A stretch of 41,816 nucleotides of DNA from Gnetum montanum (lineage: Eukaryota; Streptophyta; Gnetopsida; Gnetales; Gnetaceae): NCBI GenBank assembly GCA_015680685.1, contig MNCI01016010.1:162310-204125 (forward strand), in the 5' to 3' direction. Of this stretch, positions 23,414-34,199 are shown piece after piece. Numbering within the stretch: the stretch's first letter is position 1; every line of letters begins with the position of its first letter. The translations under genes were made by a program, and so were the position numbers. The notes under the pieces were generated by a model. The model had not been told where the DNA came from, did no database searches, and saw only the letters and a program-made list of their open reading frames with translations.

Positions 23414-23867
23414 TTCAGAGCATCTACACTAGCGATCCGTGTTCACGCTAACTGTACGCTGGCGTTAAGAAGTTTAAGCCTCGGCGTCTACACTGGGTTC
23501 AACCTTCGGCATCTACGCTTAGGTTCTAGTTTACGCTTATGCTAGGGTATGGTGGTTTACACTTACGCTTTAGCAGTTGTATGCTTACGCTCACGCTTGC
23601 TCGGGTTACGCTCTACGCTGTCGCTTTCAAAACAGAAAACAAATGGACCCCCCTGCCCTTTATATAGCGCCCAATGACGCTGACGCTAACGCCACCGCTG
23701 CTTACGCCGCCGTTGCCTCGTTTTTGCCTTTTTGTGCCTTTTTTGCCTATTTTTCACCAAAATCTGTCCAAAACGATAAAATTTAACGAAAAATTCATTA
23801 AAAACAGGGATTATTATGTCCTGGTTCCTCCGCGGACCCCGTTTTACACGTTTACGCTGGTTTAAAT
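23414..23867 (-). promoter_or_regulatory. Promoter region of the antisense gene
   Basis: A clear TATA box (GCTATATAAAGGGC on the - strand, core 23659-23666) lies about 245 bp upstream of the proposed ATG at 23411-23413. This would put the transcription start near 23630 and leave a leader of about 215 bp. The leader again contains TACGC words. Confidence 0.65.
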
Positions 23868-23874
23868 AGCCGTT

Positions 23875-24005
23875 GGCCCGGTACGGCCTTAAACTACCAT
23901 TTCCCCATCTGCCCATTACCCGGTAAGGCATTAAACTACCGCCCATTGGCCCGGTACGACCTTAAACTGCCGCTCACTGCCCGGTAAGGCATAAAACTAC
24001 CATAC
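23875..24005 (+). repeat. Tandem repeats before RT
   Basis: Four to five units like CCCGGTACGGCCTTAAACTACC are a diverged form of the repeat at 18620-18900. They end about 100 bp before the RT frame. Confidence 0.78.
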
Positions 24006-24081
24006 GTCCAGGTGTGACGATAATCCACCGTTATACACGTACACATAGTCTAAAATCGTCAAAAGACACGGAACAATCCCT

Positions 24082-24111
24082 TTGCTCATGTAACTCTCAG
24101 TTTATTGGCAG
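24082..24111 (+). promoter_or_regulatory. Candidate 3' splice site before RT
   Basis: TAACTCTCAGTTTATTGGCAG|GG lies at the start of the open RT frame. Ogre elements are known to carry an intron between protease and RT. A matching donor after protease (near 18600-18620) is not obvious. The alternative is translation from ATG 24123. Confidence 0.4.
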
Positions 24112-27100
24112 GGATAAGCTCAATGGACTGCCAGCGCTTAACCGCACCGTTAACCATCGACGAACCATACGGCACCATTACACAGGACTTTGACATAAAC
24201 TTCATCAACTCAAGTCCACTAATGGACGATGTAGTCATAGCCTCAACACAGCAAACAATAGACGACTACGGAGGCATGACAAAATTTCTTGACATAGAGG
24301 CCGAAAACATCACTGAAGATCCATTAGCTGAAACACCCATTACCATGCCCGATGGGGAAATCAAAATATTAAAATTAAGTACACTACTACAACCACACTT
24401 GGCACAAGACATCCAGAACGTACTTAGGGAAAACATGAAAGCATTCNACATCGATCAACTTGTTGACTCGACTGCCGGACATGCCTTATTGTCTTTTATG
24501 GATGGTTTTTCAGGATACAACCAGATATGCATCAACCCTGAACATCAACTTCGAACAACCTTCATGACCCCATGGGGAACTTTTTGTTACACTATGATGC
24601 CCTTTGGTCTCAAGAACGTAGGGGCCACATATGAAAGAGCCATGACATTCATCTTTAGTGATTACATGCTACGATCGCTCAACGATTATGTAGATGACAT
24701 CGTGGTTAAGTCAAAAACGATCGAACAACACGTACAAGACCTCGACTTAGTCTTAAAACGTTGTTTAAAATATGAACTAAGACTTAACCCGAAAAAATTT
24801 GTCTTCGGTGTCAAAACAGGCAAGATGCTTGGATTCATAGCTTCAGAAGCAGGGATACGAGTGGACCTCGATAAGGTCAAGGCCATTACCAACCTGAAAC
24901 CACCCAGTAACCTTACCGAACTTCGAGGTCTACAAGGTAGATTGCAGTTCATCAGGCGTTTTGTAGAAAAATTAACAGACAAACTAAAACCTATGAACCA
25001 CCTGTTGCGTAAAAATGTCCATTTCGAATGGACTCCGCAGTGCTAGGAAGCCTTCGAAAATATCAAAATAACACTTGCCTGACTACCTATCGTCTACCCG
25101 CCCCAAAACAACAAACTGTTTTACATCTACCTTGCCACTTCAGAATCGTCCATCGCATCTATGCTCTACCAGAAACGAGATGACGGAACTGAAGTCCCTG
25201 TATACTACTTGAGCCATGCCTTAGTTGCCCATGAAAAAAAATATAACGATTTGGAGAGGTCATGTTTAGCTTTGGTCTTTTCTCTAAGGAAATGATGACA
25301 CTACCTCTTCTGCAATCAAGTCTACGTAATTTGCAAGGACAATGTACTGAGAGCCATAACAGGAAACATTTACGAAACGAGTCATATAGCTCGGTGGAAA
25401 GCCATGATAGCCGAATTCGACCTGTACTACGTAGCACAATCATCAGTTAAAGGTCAAGCCATAGCGAATCAAATGACCACATCACCAACGCATGACCAAG
25501 CAACCATAGAGCATGAATTCCCAGATGAAAGTATAAGCACAATAGACACAGTGCCTGATGACTACGATGCTATTTTAAACTTCGATGGAGCATCCACCTC
25601 TCTAGGAGGAAGTGCAGCCGTTGTCATCACTTATCCCTTCGGGGAGATCTGACCCTTTGCCTATCGCTTCAATTTTCACTGTACTAATAACATAGCAGAG
25701 TATGAAGGTCTCCTTAGAGGTCTTGCGACAGCACTGGCTTCAGATATCACATGGCTCATAGTTAGAGGGGATTCACAATTGGTTGTAAACCAAGTTACAG
25801 ACATTTACACATGCAAAGCCCAACATTTACAACCATACTGTGACTTGGCAAAACATTTAATGAAATAATTTGAACACATTGATGTGCAACACGTTTCTCA
25901 AAATGATAACACCATCACAGACGCGTTAGCCACATTAGCGCTAAACGTATCACCTGACATGTTCCATGCCTTACCAAGCTTTGTAGCCAACTATGCTAAA
26001 CTAATAATCGATACTCCCGACATATTGTCGATTGCATCTGTTAGCTCAACACACGCAGTGGAATGGTATGATGACATAAAAGAGTACCTTCTACGCGGTG
26101 AAGCACCACGCCACCTAACAAATGCTCAGAAAGATGCAGTGCGAAAATGTTCTAGGCAGTACACCTTGGTAGGGGACATACTATGTCGTCGATCGTACGA
26201 AGGCATATTGCTAACATGTGTAAGTAGTGATGATGCCCAAACCATAGTTGATCAAGTACATGAGGGACTATGTGGAGGACACATAGCACCAAAAGCCATG
26301 GCCACGAAAATAAGACGCTTAGGCTATTATTGGCCACACATGGAATACGACTGCTCCTTCAAAGTTAAAACTTGTAACATTTGTCAAAAACATAGTAACT
26401 TAATACATGTACCGCCAAACGAGTTGCACACAGCACAAATAACATGGCCTTTTTAGAAGTGGGGATTGGACCTTATTAGCCCGATAACACCCTCATCTTC
26501 TGCAGGGCATAGTTTCATCATAACCGCTACTGAATATTTCACGAAGTGGGTAGAAGCAGCTCCCCTTCGGAAAACGACTTCTAAACACATGTGCAACTTT
26601 ATCCTCGAAAACATTGTAACCAGCTTTGGCACCCCTTTGACAATTATCACTGACAACGAGCCGCAATTTAGTAGTGCCGAAACAAAAACGTTTTGTGACA
26701 GTTTGGGGATGAAACACTCATTTTCCTCCCCTTACTATCCTCAGAGCAATGGGCAAGCAGAAGCAACAAATAAGACGATCATAACGATACTTAAAAAAAT
26801 GCTAACCCAAAGCAAAAGGAAGTGGCACGAGCAATTATTATATGCATTATGGGCTTACCGCACCACTCACCGGACGTCAACAGGTAAAACTCCCTATAGT
26901 CTCGTTTATGGTTCAGAAGCTGTTTTACCTTTGGAATTACAGGTACCATCTTTAAGGATCACACTCTCCGGACTCCTTGACGATGATTAAAATAATGAGC
27001 TACGTCTCATTGACCTCGACTCGGCGGAAGAAGAGCATGTACGCGCGCTCGATCAGATTGAATGGTACCAAAAGCAACAACGACAGTGACATCGACATGA

Positions 27101-27269
27101 CATCAACAGACACCCAATCCACGAAGGTGATCTCGTACTCAAAGCTGTTTGGGAACATCTGGACAAGTTCTCAGCATTCGACAATGGTGCATTCAAGTTA
27201 GTAGACAGAGAAGGGAATGAGCTCGCTAATCCGACAAATCATTTGTACCTAAAACCGTTCTACATCTAA
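24112..27269 (+). pseudogene. pol: Element C pol: RT, RNase H, integrase
   Basis: A single frame covers the whole region, ending TAA 27267-27269. Domains in order: linker (24130-24445); RT with FSGYNQI, YVDDIVVKS at 24687-24713 (both catalytic Asp kept) and LQGRLQFIRRF; connection domain; archaeal-type RNase H (NFDGAST near 25578, IAEYEGLLRGL, GDSQLVVNQV); linker WYDDIKEYL; zinc-binding HEGLCGGH...CNICQKH (26260-26390); and an integrase core with WGLD, ITDN and NGQAEATNK, so the DDE triad is intact. In-frame stops include 25044 TAG, 25080 TGA, two adjacent TGA near 25290, 25650 TGA, 25866 TAA, 26454 TAG, 26988 TAA and 27090 TGA, nearly all one C-to-T step from a sense codon. About 270 bp of RT are missing at the N at 24447. 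The C-terminal module lacks about 11 residues present in element B (see findings). Confidence 0.93.
24447..24447. other. Single N hiding a collapsed RT segment
   Basis: The protein jumps from the linker (NMKAF) straight to IDQLVDST. In element A about 270 bp (10935-11205, - strand) lie between the same points. Confidence 0.8.
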
Positions 27270-27279
27270 ACATAAGCTT

Positions 27280-27750
27280 AGGTACGTGTAAGTCCTAGAA
27301 TTACGACTATAAACTGATACCACAACCAAGTCCTGGAATTACGACTATAAATTGATACCACAGCCAAGTCCTGGAATCATGACTATAAACTGATACCACA
27401 GCTCGTCCTCGATTCATGATGATAAACTGATACCACAGCTCGTCCTGGAATCATGACGATAAACCGATACCACAGAATAGTCCTGGATTATGACTTAAAA
27501 CTAATACCATAGTGTCCGCAATGACGATAAACTAGCACCCGTCCAGCATGACAGTAAACTGCCATCGTCACAACCATCAGAGTCCGCCAAGACTGTAAAC
27601 TAGCTTGCCTCTTCACTGTCCGCTAAGACTAAAAACTAGCAATGTACTGTCCGCCATGACACTAAACAGGCAATGTCCAACAGGTTATGACATAAAACTA
27701 ACCCATAACAGTCTGCCAAGACTATAAACTAGCAAGTTCACATCCGGCAC
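27280..27750 (+). repeat. Thirteen-unit tandem repeat after integrase
   Basis: The first six units are about 37 bp (GTCCTGGAATCATGACTATAAACTGATACCACAG). The next seven are shorter (GTCCGCCAAGACTATAAACTAGC). All share GTCC, GAC and TAAACT in the same order. The array ends at the 3' LTR. Confidence 0.9.
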
Positions 27751-27753
27751 ATC

Positions 27754-28650
27754 AATCCGCCACCAAACAAGACCCTGGAACTCACGAACGACGCCGACTG
27801 CATGATCGCAACACTTAGCTTTTGCTAAGTACATGGTGCCAGCGTACACACCTCGGCGTGTATGCCAGCATCCATTAGCGTATACGCCCGGCGTGTATGC
27901 CCAACATTCACCAGCGTATACGCCTAGTGCTCAGCATCTCCACCCAGTTCACGCCCAGCATGTTCAATGTATACGCCCAATAGTTGTATCATTTTGTATA
28001 TTTGTAAAGTGTATGCACCTGGTCAACGTGCCACATGTCTTCCATCCTGAGTCTAGCGTAACAACAGATATAAAACCCCCATTTTTCCACTTCATTAGGA
28101 AGGTTGGCAAAATCCCAGAGCATACCAAAGAACATTTACACTGCACACAAGAGCTAAAACCCTCTTATGCCCTGTACGCTGCACGCACAGTCTCTATGCT
28201 CCACCTGCCTTGCGAACCGGCTGAGTCATTCCTGCATACGCTGGGGCTTTTCGTCCGCCTTGTGTCCCCTCACGCCTGCGTTAGACCGGTGCACTGTACT
28301 TTGACTCTATACTGTTTACATTTGCTACAAGTTCTTTTACAGTTTTACGTCAATTTGGCCCACACATCGTTTACGTCTGTTTACGCTCACGCTTCGTTTG
28401 CATTCGTTTACGTTTTACGCTGTTTTTGCTGTTTACGCCTGCACGCCGTTTACACATAACCCAGCATATAGCATTTTGCGTACGCGCAGGGAAATCCTTG
28501 TCTGATCTGCGTGATGACCACCCAAGGTACTCTGCCTCCATTGCATTCCAGCTCGTCCTCAGGCGAAGGCAGGGTCTTCTGTACCCGTCCCGCGATCCCA
28601 TGACCTCTGTTTTCCCTTCTAGCCGAAGACCGACGATTTCAGGCGGTACA
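27754..28650 (+). repeat. 3' LTR of element C
   Basis: It is homologous to 12837-13734 throughout. Its first bases are AATCCGCC where the 5' copy has TGTTCGAC, so the start is mutated. It ends GGCGGTACA, followed by GTATT, which matches the left flank GTACT in 4 of 5 positions. The TATA box is at 28069-28075. Confidence 0.9.
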
Positions 28651-28655
28651 GTATT

Positions 28656-31180
28656 CTCCCCTATTTCCACACTAGGGGAGTTACTCTAGCGTGGAAGAAT
28701 GGGTGGAATAGGTTTTGGAGGTTGAAATTAGTTCAAACAAGAAAAATCTAAAGGTTATGAGGTCCTAGGCTTCTTCAGTGTAGATAGTTGGCTTTCACGA
28801 GTGTTATCTTGTCTGAAAAGTAGAAAAGTAGCTTTTCCCCCTTGTTTCCATGCTAGGGAAGTTACTCTAACATTGAATAAAGAATCCTAGATCTAGTTCA
28901 ATTTGGATCATAATCAACTTTGCATGTTACCTTCTAGATTTACTAGGGTCAAGGTTTATGGATCCATGTCAAAATTTAGTAGTTTTTAGCATTCCTAAGT
29001 GGTTTGTAGGCTTCCCCAATTTTTCCACATTAGGGATGGAAAGCTTAGTTTGGAAAATAAGGGGGAATTGGTTTTTGGCCATCTAGAATCAATTTTGTAA
29101 AGTTTAAGGGCTCCAGTAGCTACTACTAGGGTTATAGAATGCAAGAAAGGTCGTTTGATGTCATTTTGAGGTGTTTAAAAGCTCAAAAAAGTTTCTCCAT
29201 GAGTTTTCACGTTGGGGATACCACCCTCAACATGGAAAAAGGGATATGTAGCATGGAAGAACCATGCAACTTAGACTTAGGCCAATTTTAACCTCAATCG
29301 ACTAGGCATGTTAGCTTCTGAGGCTACTGGGGTTGAGGACCAGATTTTGGTGTCAAGTTTTGGTAAGTTTGAGTTTTTCTAAGTGTTTTTTAGGCTTCTC
29401 CCATAATTTCCACTATGGGGATGGAAAGCTAAATGTGGAAAATAAGGGGAAATGGATTTTTGATCTTTTGACATCATTCTCTTGAAGTTTGAAAGCTGCA
29501 AACAATGGTAGCAGGGTCCTAGAGCACATGCAAGTTTAGTTAATTTTGTTTTGAGGTAGTTATGGACTCCAAATGGGTTTTTCCCTTAATTTCCATGCTA
29601 AGAAACATGGAGGGGGATTTACAACATGGAGACACCATAAAACTCAAATCTAGCCGAGTTTTAACTTTAATTAACCATGCATGTCAGCCTTTGGGACTGC
29701 TAGGGTTGAGGACTAGGGTTTGGAGTAAAAAATGGTTAATTTATAGGTTTTAAGTGGTTTTTGATCTTTTCCATATTTTTCCATTTTGGGGATAGTATGC
29801 CCAATGTGGAAAATTGGGGAAAAATAGATTTTCATACTTTGACATCATTTTTGATCATGCATGTAGGTCCTTGGACTTGCTAGTGAAGATTATTAATTCC
29901 TAGTGTCAAAATTTGGTTTTTTTGAAGGTTGATAAGTGGTTTATGGGCTTTGACCACTTTTTCCATGTTGGGGCTTTCATGATCAATGTGGAAAAGTGTG
30001 GAGAAAAGCTTTTCAATCATTTTTTGTCACCTTTGGTCATGCATGTAGGCTTCTAAGGTTGTTGGTGTCAGTTGCTACTACTTGATGTCAAAATTTGGTT
30101 ATTTCAAGGATTTCCAAGTAGTTTTTGGGCTCCCCACCCTTTTCCACACTAGGGCTTCCATGCTTAGTTTGGAAAATTTGGGGGAAAAGCATTTTGATCA
30201 TTTTTAATGATTTCAGTCTTGCATGCAGGCTTCTAAGGTTACTAGCCTCAATTGGTGCTACTTGATGTCAAAATTTGGTTGTCTCAAGGATTTCAAGGTA
30301 AGTTTTGGGTTTCCTCCCCTTTTTCCATGCTAGGGCTTCCATGCACAACATGGAAAATTGGGGAAAAAGAGTTTTTATTAATTTTGATCATTTTCAAGCA
30401 TGCATGCAGGCTTCTAAGTTTTCTGGTGTCAACTACTAACATTTGTTGTGAATATTTGGTTATTTCAAGGGTTACTAGGTAGTTTTTGGGCTTCCCCCAT
30501 TTTTCCACGTTGGGGCTTCCATGCTTAGCATGTAAAATTTTGGGGAAAAGCTTTTTTGACATTTTATGATCATTCTAGCTATGCATGAGTATTCACAAGG
30601 TTGCTGGTGTTGGCCATCAGTGCCTAAGGTCAAGATCTAATCATTTTCAAGGTGGTGAGGAGGTTTTTAAGATTCCCATTTTTTTCATGCTGAAGATGGA
30701 AAGCTCAATGTGGAAGAGGTCCCCATTAGTGAAGAAAGTTAGATCTAGGTTAGATTAACAGTTGATCAACTATACATGTAAACCTCTAGGGTTGCTGGTG
30801 TTGACGATCAATGTTGGGTGTCACGATTTGATAGTTTTAAGGCTTCTAAATGTCTCATGTAATCTCCCCCCTTTCTTCCATTCTAGAAATGGTGGCCTTA
30901 GCTTGGATGAGATGGGGGTGATAGTGTTGTGCCATATTTGACCCATTTTGGAGCCTCTGTAAGCTCCAAAGGGTTCAAGCAAGGTTTAGGAGTCACCAAG
31001 CATCAAGAAATGGTCATTAAATCATCAATTTAGGTCATTTTTTATTTCCCCCATATATCCAAGTTGATGGTAAGAGGCTCATCATGGATGAAGCATCCCT
31101 TAGTGTGGAAAACACCAAATCCTAGATTTCAACTAGTTTTGACTAGGTCTGGTGGGATTTTGAGGCTATTGGAGATGCTT
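28656..31180. repeat. ~180-bp hairpin-bearing tandem repeat array
   Basis: About thirteen degenerate units have a period near 180 bp. Each carries CCCC(A/T)TTTTTCCATG near one end and CATGGAAAATTGGGG about 25 bp further on. These are reverse complements, so every unit can fold into a stem of about 15 bp. Units are clear near 29010, 29390, 29770, 29950, 30130, 30310 and 30490. The array starts at about 12400, before element C, so C inserted into it. Confidence 0.82.
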
Positions 31181-34120
31181 GGAGGTGTTCTGGGTCACGT
31201 GCAGCCCACTGTGGGGTCAAACTTGTGCTAGATGATTGTTGGGATGCCAAAGTAAGTGTTACCCCCCTTCTTCTGTGGTATGGACTACCGCCTTGGTGTG
31301 AACATGCATGGTGTTTAGCTTTGCTTATGTTTTACCCACTTTTGGAAACCGAGGGTTGAAAATTATTTTAACAAAATCCTACCCCATTATTTTGTTTTGA
31401 ATTTAAATTATTTTCAATGGTTTTTGCTATTTCAACTATTTTAATGGCTATATGAAATTTAGGCCTTAAGGTTTTTTGATGTTTTAGCATGAAAAAATAA
31501 GCAATGTCTTGTATTTTTGCATTGGTAGAATGGCTACATATTTGGAAAATTAAAGGTTATGGATTTGTATCCCTTTATTTAAGATTGCCAATGGTTGTGG
31601 TTTCATTTTATTTGACCTTGAAACAAGGAAGTTATGGCCATTTTCCTAATGTTGTGCAGTTAGGTTGTTTGTGTCACTTTTGTAATTTCATGTAGATTTG
31701 TGAATTGTTTATAAGAAAAAAGAAAATATGTTTTCTATTTTCTAGTCATGTATGCATAGGCTTTGGGTTTAGCTTTTCAATGGAAGTTGAACCATTCTGA
31801 TTAGACATAAAACAATCTTTTTATGAATTTTTTATTAGGCATGTATAGTAAGAATGGTCGTGCCATTTTCAGATTATTGTCCATATTGATGAATTTTTCC
31901 TACATAAATGAAAAAGGTTTTGAATTTTTTCTAGGAATGGCTATGTAGGGCTTGATTTAAGCTTTTAAACAGTGGTGGAATCACTCTATTTGGAGCTCAA
32001 ATGAACTTTTTATGAACTTTTTGGACTATGGCTATATGAATAAGGCAAAAAATCATGGTTGCAGCACATAGAAGTGATTAACATGTATAACATATGATTT
32101 TCTTTTATCAACATGCAAAACTAATGTTTAATTTTTCTTTTTCTAGAAGAGTAAAAGATTTTTCTATTTTAAGAAAGATTTTGCTATGGATACATGGCTT
32201 TTTCTAAGTTTATCATGCTTTTTCTAAATTTGTGCATAATTTAGATGATTTTTCCAAATTTATGCATATTTTGCATAATTTAGATGTTTTTTTAACTTAG
32301 GCATGCTTTTTTAAAAACATTTATGCATGATTTAGTTGATTTTTATAAATTCATGCATAATTTAGACTAAGACATAGTTTTGGGCTATGAAATTTTGGCT
32401 ATGAAGTGTATAAGATATGGTAATAATGCTTTTATAGAATTCCTCAAGCTAATTTAGATAAACATCCAAGAGCTTTTTACAGAGGCTAATTTCACCTTTG
32501 ACTTAGGAATTTTTCTCTAAATTTCTTAAGAAATTTCCAATTGGTCATGATGTAAGATTATGCAAGGTTGTAATAATGTTTTCTTATGAAATTACTTAGA
32601 CCAATTTAGATAAACACCTTAGAGCTTTTTTACAGAGGCTAATTTCGCCTCCAACTAGATGTTTTTTCTAAATTTGCTAAGTAACTCTAATAGGCCATAA
32701 TTTTTTTACTTTGAAAGGTTGTAATAGTGCTCCTTTTCTTGTGGAAATTTTCAAGCTAATTTAGATAAACACCTTAGAGATTTTTATGGAGGCTAATTTC
32801 ACCTTTGACTAGGATGTTTTCCTAACCTGTTAAGAAATTCTAATTGGTCATAATGTTTTTGTTTTGTTTCATGTAGGGTCTTCTTGAGGCCTATCCTCAT
32901 CATAGTGGAGATAGTTGCTATCTTATGCTACATTGGTCATCCTAAGACCAAAACCCCACCACATGACATGCCTTTGGGAAAACTCTCATTTTGGTTTTGG
33001 CCTGGGAAAAGGGACTTCTTTGCCTACCTTCCTAGGAACTTTAGTATGATGCTATGATCACACTTGTCTATGGCTATAGCTAGGGTTATTGTGGAGACCC
33101 TGTTACCTTGGGCATCTAGCCTGATTACCAAGTACATTACTAATTGTCCACTTCCTAAGACTATAGGGGGACTAGCAGATATCATGAGCGCATGTTTCCT
33201 TACGGAGATCTAGACGATGTTAGAGTATAGTTAGTATAATACTAATAATACTTTGATGGTGGCACAATGTATTGTCTATAGGGGTAAACATGATTATTGT
33301 AATGTATTTATGGTTTTTGCTTGATTACTTGCCCTAACTTCATTGATTTTACAACTTCTTGTAGGTACAAGGTCCATGATCAAGGTTTGATCATCAATGA
33401 TCAAGGTTTGGTTATCAATGATCAAATCCTAGTAGTGGCTCAAACTACTTTGGATGAATTCACTAAGAGTCCTCAAATTAGAACTATTGTGTATCAATAG
33501 TTAAGAGCAGACTTTGATGAATATGCCACTAGGTTTAACCTCATATAAAAAAAGTGCAAGGATGATGGGGTGATGCATAGCTAGTGGGTAAATGCTAATA
33601 GCATGAATTGAATCCTTCTAGCTAGAACCTCCACACCATAGATGAAAAGTAAATGTGAACATATAGTTTATAATGTTTTATGGCCCTAAATGTTTTATTG
33701 CTTTTCTTGGTTATTTATTTTTCTCATATTGATGCTAACCTATGGTTATTGCTTAGCAAGACCTTCCACCTAAGCTCATGTCATTATACCACTTTCATGT
33801 TCACCTCATGAGGATACCCTGATCCTAAAGTTTGGTGATGTGACATCAACACAAGAGTGGCTAAAGGGGTAGACACATGGATATGTTTAAGTGAAAATAT
33901 AGCATGTAAGTTTGCATGATGTATTCATGGCACCTATCCCTACCATTCCCACTATGGAGATGTTGCATGTTATCGACTCCTTCAATGATAAGATTGGTCA
34001 TTTTAGCACCATCATCCAAGGTGTGAAGGTCAACATGGACATAGGTGTTGGCCTCTATTGTGACCAAAAAGCTAAATGAATGAAAAACCAAGGATCCATG
34101 GTGCAAGTAGTTCCTCAACC
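31180..34120 (+). pseudogene. Second copy of the antisense gene, with element A
   Basis: This + strand copy is antisense to - strand element A. Inferred parts: end of exon 1 at 31251 (CCAAA|GTAAGT); exon 2 32877 to about 33283 (RPILIIVEIVAIL, FWPGKRDFFAYL, NNTLMVAQC); exon 3 33365-33587 (VVAQTTLDEF); exon 4 33757 to about 34090 (TQEWLKG, DVFMAPIPTIPTMEM, VIDSFNDKIGHFST, QGVKV). Segments align in order with E2, E3 and E4 in element C. Intron 1 is 1625 bp with the same phase as in C, intron 2 is about 81 bp and intron 3 is 169 bp. The E3 donor is AGTGG|GT in both copies. Intron sequences are T-rich on +, as plant introns are. Many in-frame stops show it is dead. Later exons are not seen; homology ends where the LTR of element B begins. 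Confidence 0.72.
31252..32876 (+). other. T-rich intron 1 of the second antisense-gene copy
   Basis: Bounded by GTAAGT and a T-rich TTTCATGTAG acceptor. It holds short AT repeats (TTTATGCATAATTTAGATG, 32190-32370) and three ~150-bp tandem units at 32415-32865 marked by TTTAGATAAACACCTTAGAG. No gene is visible within it. Confidence 0.6.
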
Positions 34121-34199
34121 TCGAATCCCTAGAGCCTTCATGATAAAAATGGGATTTGAGGTACCCTAGTTAGTCTAGTAGATCAACCAAGGACTTAGG

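Larger units (their letters stand above)
12837..28650 (+). mobile_element. Element C: full-length Tat-lineage retrotransposon
   Basis: The element is 15.8 kb in the assembly, with homologous LTRs of 898 and 897 bp and flanking target copies GTACT (12832-12836) and GTATT (28651-28655). The order is 5' LTR, primer site, leader, gag-protease (14506-18617), a middle block with an antisense gene (18930-23413), RT-RNase H-integrase (24112-27269), tandem repeats and 3' LTR. Size, the second archaeal-type RNase H fold, the extra antisense frame and the separation of protease from RT put it in the Tat/Ogre lineage. By eye the LTRs differ at about 37 of the first 440 positions, nearly all transitions, so the insertion is not recent. 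It sits inside the spacer of element A. Confidence 0.93.

Noticed and set aside
18600-24100. The whole middle block as an independent nested insertion.
   Set aside because: I found no target duplication or terminal repeats at its borders, the TACGC words are shared with the LTR of element C, and the homologous gene occupies the same relative place near element A. It remains the main alternative to test.
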